Virus record (IMG/VR): IMGVR_UViG_3300025711_000271 | Location: 1 to 33,396 of that record | Origin: a virus | DNA length: 33,396 nt | Direction: 5' to 3' (one strand) | Shown here: positions 31,625-33,396 of the stretch, piece after piece | Numbering within the stretch: the first letter of the stretch is position 1 | Layout of the letters: every line of letters begins with the position of its first letter | Made by a program: the position numbers and the translations under genes | The notes under the pieces: generated by a model | What the model saw: only the letters and a program-made list of their open reading frames with translations | Databases searched by the model: none | Told to the model about the DNA's origin: nothing

Positions 31625-32668
31625 ATGATTATGGGCCCTAAAAAGCTTGCGGACGGAAAATGGCAGTGTGATTTCTACCTCAATGGCCGTGGTTCTAAGC
31701 GGGTTCGTAAAACCTTTATAACCCGTGGGGAAGCCATCAATTACGAAAAATTTATGATGGCTGAAATTGAGTCTAAACCCTGGCTGGGCGAAAAAGACGA
31801 CCAACGCCACCTCAGTGAGCTAATCGACCTCTGGTATAAACTGCACGGCTGTTCACTCAATGACAAAAAAGGCCGCCTAGGCAAACTGCATATCATTTGT
31901 CGAGGTCTAGGCGATCCTGTTGCCAATACCTTGACGGCAAAAGATTGGGCGCACTATCGCGATCGCCGACTGCGTGGCGCGATTGAAAATGGCTATAAGA
32001 CCAGCACAAAGTCCCTCAAAGTCTCGATTGCGACCGTAAACTGTGAACATGCTTTTATACGTGCAGTGTTTAATGAGTTAGTCCGGCTTGGGGAGATCAG
32101 CTACCCTAATCCGCTAAAAAACGTCCGTGAGTTCGATGTGCCAGAAAAAGAGATGGCCTGGCTGACCGATGAACAGTTAACCCGCCTGATGCGCGCCTGT
32201 CGCGGCCACGCAAACCCCGACCTCACTTTAATCGTTAAGATATGCCTGAGCACCGGTTCACGCTGGAATGAAGCAGCCAAGCTTAAAGCCTCGCAGCTTT
32301 CGCCAGGGAAAATAACCTTTATCAAAACCAAAGGTAAGAAAAACCGCACAGTACCCATTAGCCAGGCACTCTACGATGAGTTGATAGCTCGTGAAGGCAA
32401 ACCCTTTGATGAATGCTACCGGCAATTTTACCGCGTGCTAAAGATTGCAAAAATACAATTACCAGAGGGTCAGATGAGCCATGTATTACGGCACACCTTC
32501 GCCAGTCATTTTATGATGTCAGGGGGAAATATAATTGTATTGCAGCGTATTCTCGGGCACTCAGATATTCGCGTAACAATGCGTTATGCACATTTCGCCC
32601 CAGACCATTTAGAGGACGCAATTAATTTTAATCCATTGCAAAGGCTGAATTCGCTGACTACAAATTGA
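31625..32668 (+). CDS. Second P2-type tyrosine integrase, SOS-regulated
   Basis: This 347-residue recombinase is of the same family as the left integrase. Its arm-binding N-terminus reads GPKKLADGKWQCDFYLNGRGSKRVRKTF, and its catalytic set is complete: Arg213 (GSRWNEA), Lys236, His286 and Arg289 (HVLRH), His312 (ILGH) and nucleophile Tyr321 (MRYAHF). Initiation could be at 31625 or at the ATG two codons later (31631), which aligns better with the first integrase. It reads rightward, away from the phage and toward the sdsR terminator, about 90 bases on. In this family att lies beyond the 3' end of int, so its target is probably the sdsR 3' end. It could be a remnant of an older element or a second functional integrase. 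The LexA box upstream is unusual. Confidence 0.93.
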   Translation: MIMGPKKLADGKWQCDFYLNGRGSKRVRKTFITRGEAINYEKFMMAEIESKPWLGEKDDQRHLSELIDLWYKLHGCSLNDKKGRLGKLHIICRGLGDPVANTLTAKDWAHYRDRRLRGAIENGYKTSTKSLKVSIATVNCEHAFIRAVFNELVRLGEISYPNPLKNVREFDVPEKEMAWLTDEQLTRLMRACRGHANPDLTLIVKICLSTGSRWNEAAKLKASQLSPGKITFIKTKGKKNRTVPISQALYDELIAREGKPFDECYRQFYRVLKIAKIQLPEGQMSHVLRHTFASHFMMSGGNIIVLQRILGHSDIRVTMRYAHFAPDHLEDAINFNPLQRLNSLTTN

Positions 32669-32673
32669 CTACG

Positions 32674-32707
32674 AGGGGTCTACACAGGGGGTACAGGGTA
32701 GAACAGG
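32674..32707. repeat. G-rich short repeats just past the second integrase
   Basis: Three related units follow the stop codon: AGGGGTCTACAC (32674-32685), AGGGGGTACAGG (32686-32697) and AGGGTAGAACAGG (32695-32707). They lie where paired TGTGGACA repeats lie beside the first integrase, between int and the attachment point. This suggests arm-type binding sites for the second integrase. The repeats are imperfect. Confidence 0.4.
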
Positions 32708-32761
32708 ACTACTCATAAGTGACTGATTTTAATGTAAGTGGCTGTTTTAAAAACCCCACAA

Positions 32762-32866
32762 AAAAAAGACCGAATACGATTCCTATATTCGGTCTAGGGA
32801 AATGGCTCTTGGGAGAGAGCCGTGCGCTAAAAGTTGGCATTGATGCAGGCGGTTAAGCCATACAAC
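32762..32866 (-). ncRNA. sdsR: SdsR (RyeB) sigma-S-dependent small RNA
   Basis: On the minus strand this region matches the E. coli/Salmonella SdsR RNA I remember through CCAACTTTTAGCGCACGG, CTCTCTCCCAAGAGCC and the terminator GACCGAATA...TATTCGGTC followed by Ts. A sigma-S-type -10 (CTACTCT, minus strand at 32877-32871) gives a start near 32866 and a length of about 105 nt. SdsR is an abundant stationary-phase, Hfq-bound regulator. The plus-strand antisense partner RyeA/SraC normally starts beyond the SdsR 3' end. That flank is now integrase-proximal DNA, so its native promoter is probably displaced. yebY lies on the 5' side, as in E. coli. Confidence 0.92.
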
Positions 32867-33026
32867 TTAAAGAGTAGTCGAGCTTAAATGCTTTTCCAGC
32901 GAGTTTGGCGACCTGTGATAATTACTTAACGAAATGAGTTACGTTTTGTGACAACATTCGCAAAACCACCCATTAACTGTGTGGAATTCAAGCGAGAAGG
33001 GGGTTTTTAGACAGGGGGATATTAAA
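32867..33026. other. sdsR-yebY intergenic region
   Basis: About 160 bases of AT-rich host DNA hold no convincing gene. They include the sdsR promoter (-10 at 32871-32877). In E. coli the antisense RNA RyeA/SraC extends into this side. I see no obvious plus-strand promoter or terminator for it here. Confidence 0.6.
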
Positions 33027-33048
33027 GAGGCCGACGTGGATCAGCCTC
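33027..33048 (-). terminator. Probable terminator of yebY
   Basis: On the minus strand GAGGC pairs with GCCTC around a 12-base loop, followed by TTTAAT. It lies 12 bases beyond the yebY stop codon. The stem is short and the T-run modest, so it is a weak terminator. Confidence 0.5.
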
Positions 33049-33060
33049 AGGAAGCTCAAC

Positions 33061-33396
33061 TTAACACAGGGTTCCAGCGCGCTCGATAAACGGGGCAAGA
33101 CTCATCTTGTGGCCGGGATTTTTGGGGTCATCCAGCTGAATAATGCTCAGCGGCTGTGCACTCACCTTCCCTTCTTTCACCCACTGCTCTGCTACATCAT
33201 TCAGCGGATACTGCGCCAGCGTGCTGTCATTAATCACGAACAGGGCTTTGCCCGGTCGGCATTGCAGCATCACTTCTTCACGGGTGAACGCCCATGCCTT
33301 GCCATATTCCAGACGGCTCACGGTAACAACTTGCGGCGCTGCGAAACAGCTGGCAGACAGGGTGAGCAACAGCCCCCCAAGTAGCGTTTTTTTCAT
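33061..33396 (-). CDS. yebY: YebY, periplasmic DUF2511 protein
   Basis: This is a complete 111-residue host gene whose start codon is the last three bases of the window. The N-terminus is a signal peptide ([19 protein letters not shown], cleavage before APQVV), so the product should be periplasmic. The mature part matches E. coli YebY: VVTVSR.E.GK..AF.REEVML.CRPG.AL.VIN..TL.QYPLND, and [16 protein letters not shown]. Two Cys (about 47 and 111) could form a disulfide. In E. coli yebY precedes yebZ and yobA, a membrane/copper-related cluster; its exact role is not established. It marks the right chromosomal flank. Confidence 0.93.
   Translation of the reverse strand: MKKTLLGGLLLTLSASCFAAPQVVTVSRLEYGKAWAFTREEVMLQCRPGKALFVINDSTLAQYPLNDVAEQWVKEGKVSAQPLSIIQLDDPKNPGHKMSLAPFIERAGTLC

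Noticed and set aside
22-32768. A-run plus G (22-28 and 32762-32768) as an att core
   Set aside because: Seven bases of low complexity are expected by chance at two terminators; flanking bases do not match.
1-33396. CRISPR array, rRNA, tRNA or insertion sequence
   Set aside because: No regularly spaced repeat array, tRNA cloverleaf, rRNA segment, transposase or IS-type terminal inverted repeats were seen anywhere in the window.

Overview
The window is a nearly complete P2-family (Peduovirus-like) temperate phage inserted beside the small-RNA gene sdsR (ryeB) and the chromosomal gene yebY. sdsR next to yebY is a gene order of Escherichia, Salmonella and related Enterobacterales. The proteins are clear homologues of, but not identical to, the E. 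coli and P2 versions I remember, so I place the host in Enterobacterales without naming a genus. I see no frameshift or truncation in the essential phage genes, so the prophage may still be functional.

Layout. Bases 1-152 hold a bidirectional terminator and integrase-arm-like repeats. The lysogeny switch follows: int and repressor C on the minus strand, then a divergent promoter region and cox on the plus strand (142-1890). The early operon runs rightward (1887-6456): three small phage genes, a 44-residue membrane protein, a Dam-type methylase, a zinc-finger-like protein and the replication endonuclease gpA. Next is an AT-rich cargo pair (6601-8325): an unknown 199-residue protein and an Xre-HTH/ImmA-IrrE-type metallopeptidase fusion. 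It occupies the A-to-cos interval where P2 carries tin and old. A terminator, the cos site and a minus-strand terminator fill 8326-8726.

The late genes follow P2 order. Portal Q and terminase P are on the minus strand. On the plus strand are O, N, M, L, X, a lysis cassette (class II holin, SAR endolysin, nested Rz/Rz1), R, S, V, W, J, I, a tailspike-like protein, two unknown genes, a second fibre with a gpH-type N-terminus, FI, FII, E/E' (programmed -1 frameshift), T, U, D and ogr. Ogr should activate the late promoters; two exact TGT-N12-ACA sites are visible, between P and O and in front of FI. No gpG-type fibre assembly gene is recognisable.

Right of ogr is an unexpected second, apparently intact P2-type integrase (31625-32668, plus strand). 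A near-consensus LexA box (31575-31594) lies between its -35 and -10. Its 3' end points at the terminator of sdsR (minus strand), followed by yebY (minus strand, complete). The prophage thus has an integrase at each end, both pointing outward. The sdsR 3' end is a known integration hot spot in Salmonella. I could not find a convincing attL/attR repeat inside the window.

The points most worth pursuing are the Xre-ImmA/IrrE cargo pair with its repeated operator-like upstream sequence, the SOS-controlled second integrase facing SdsR, the P1-Lyz-like cysteine arrangement in the endolysin, and the two consecutive receptor-binding proteins.
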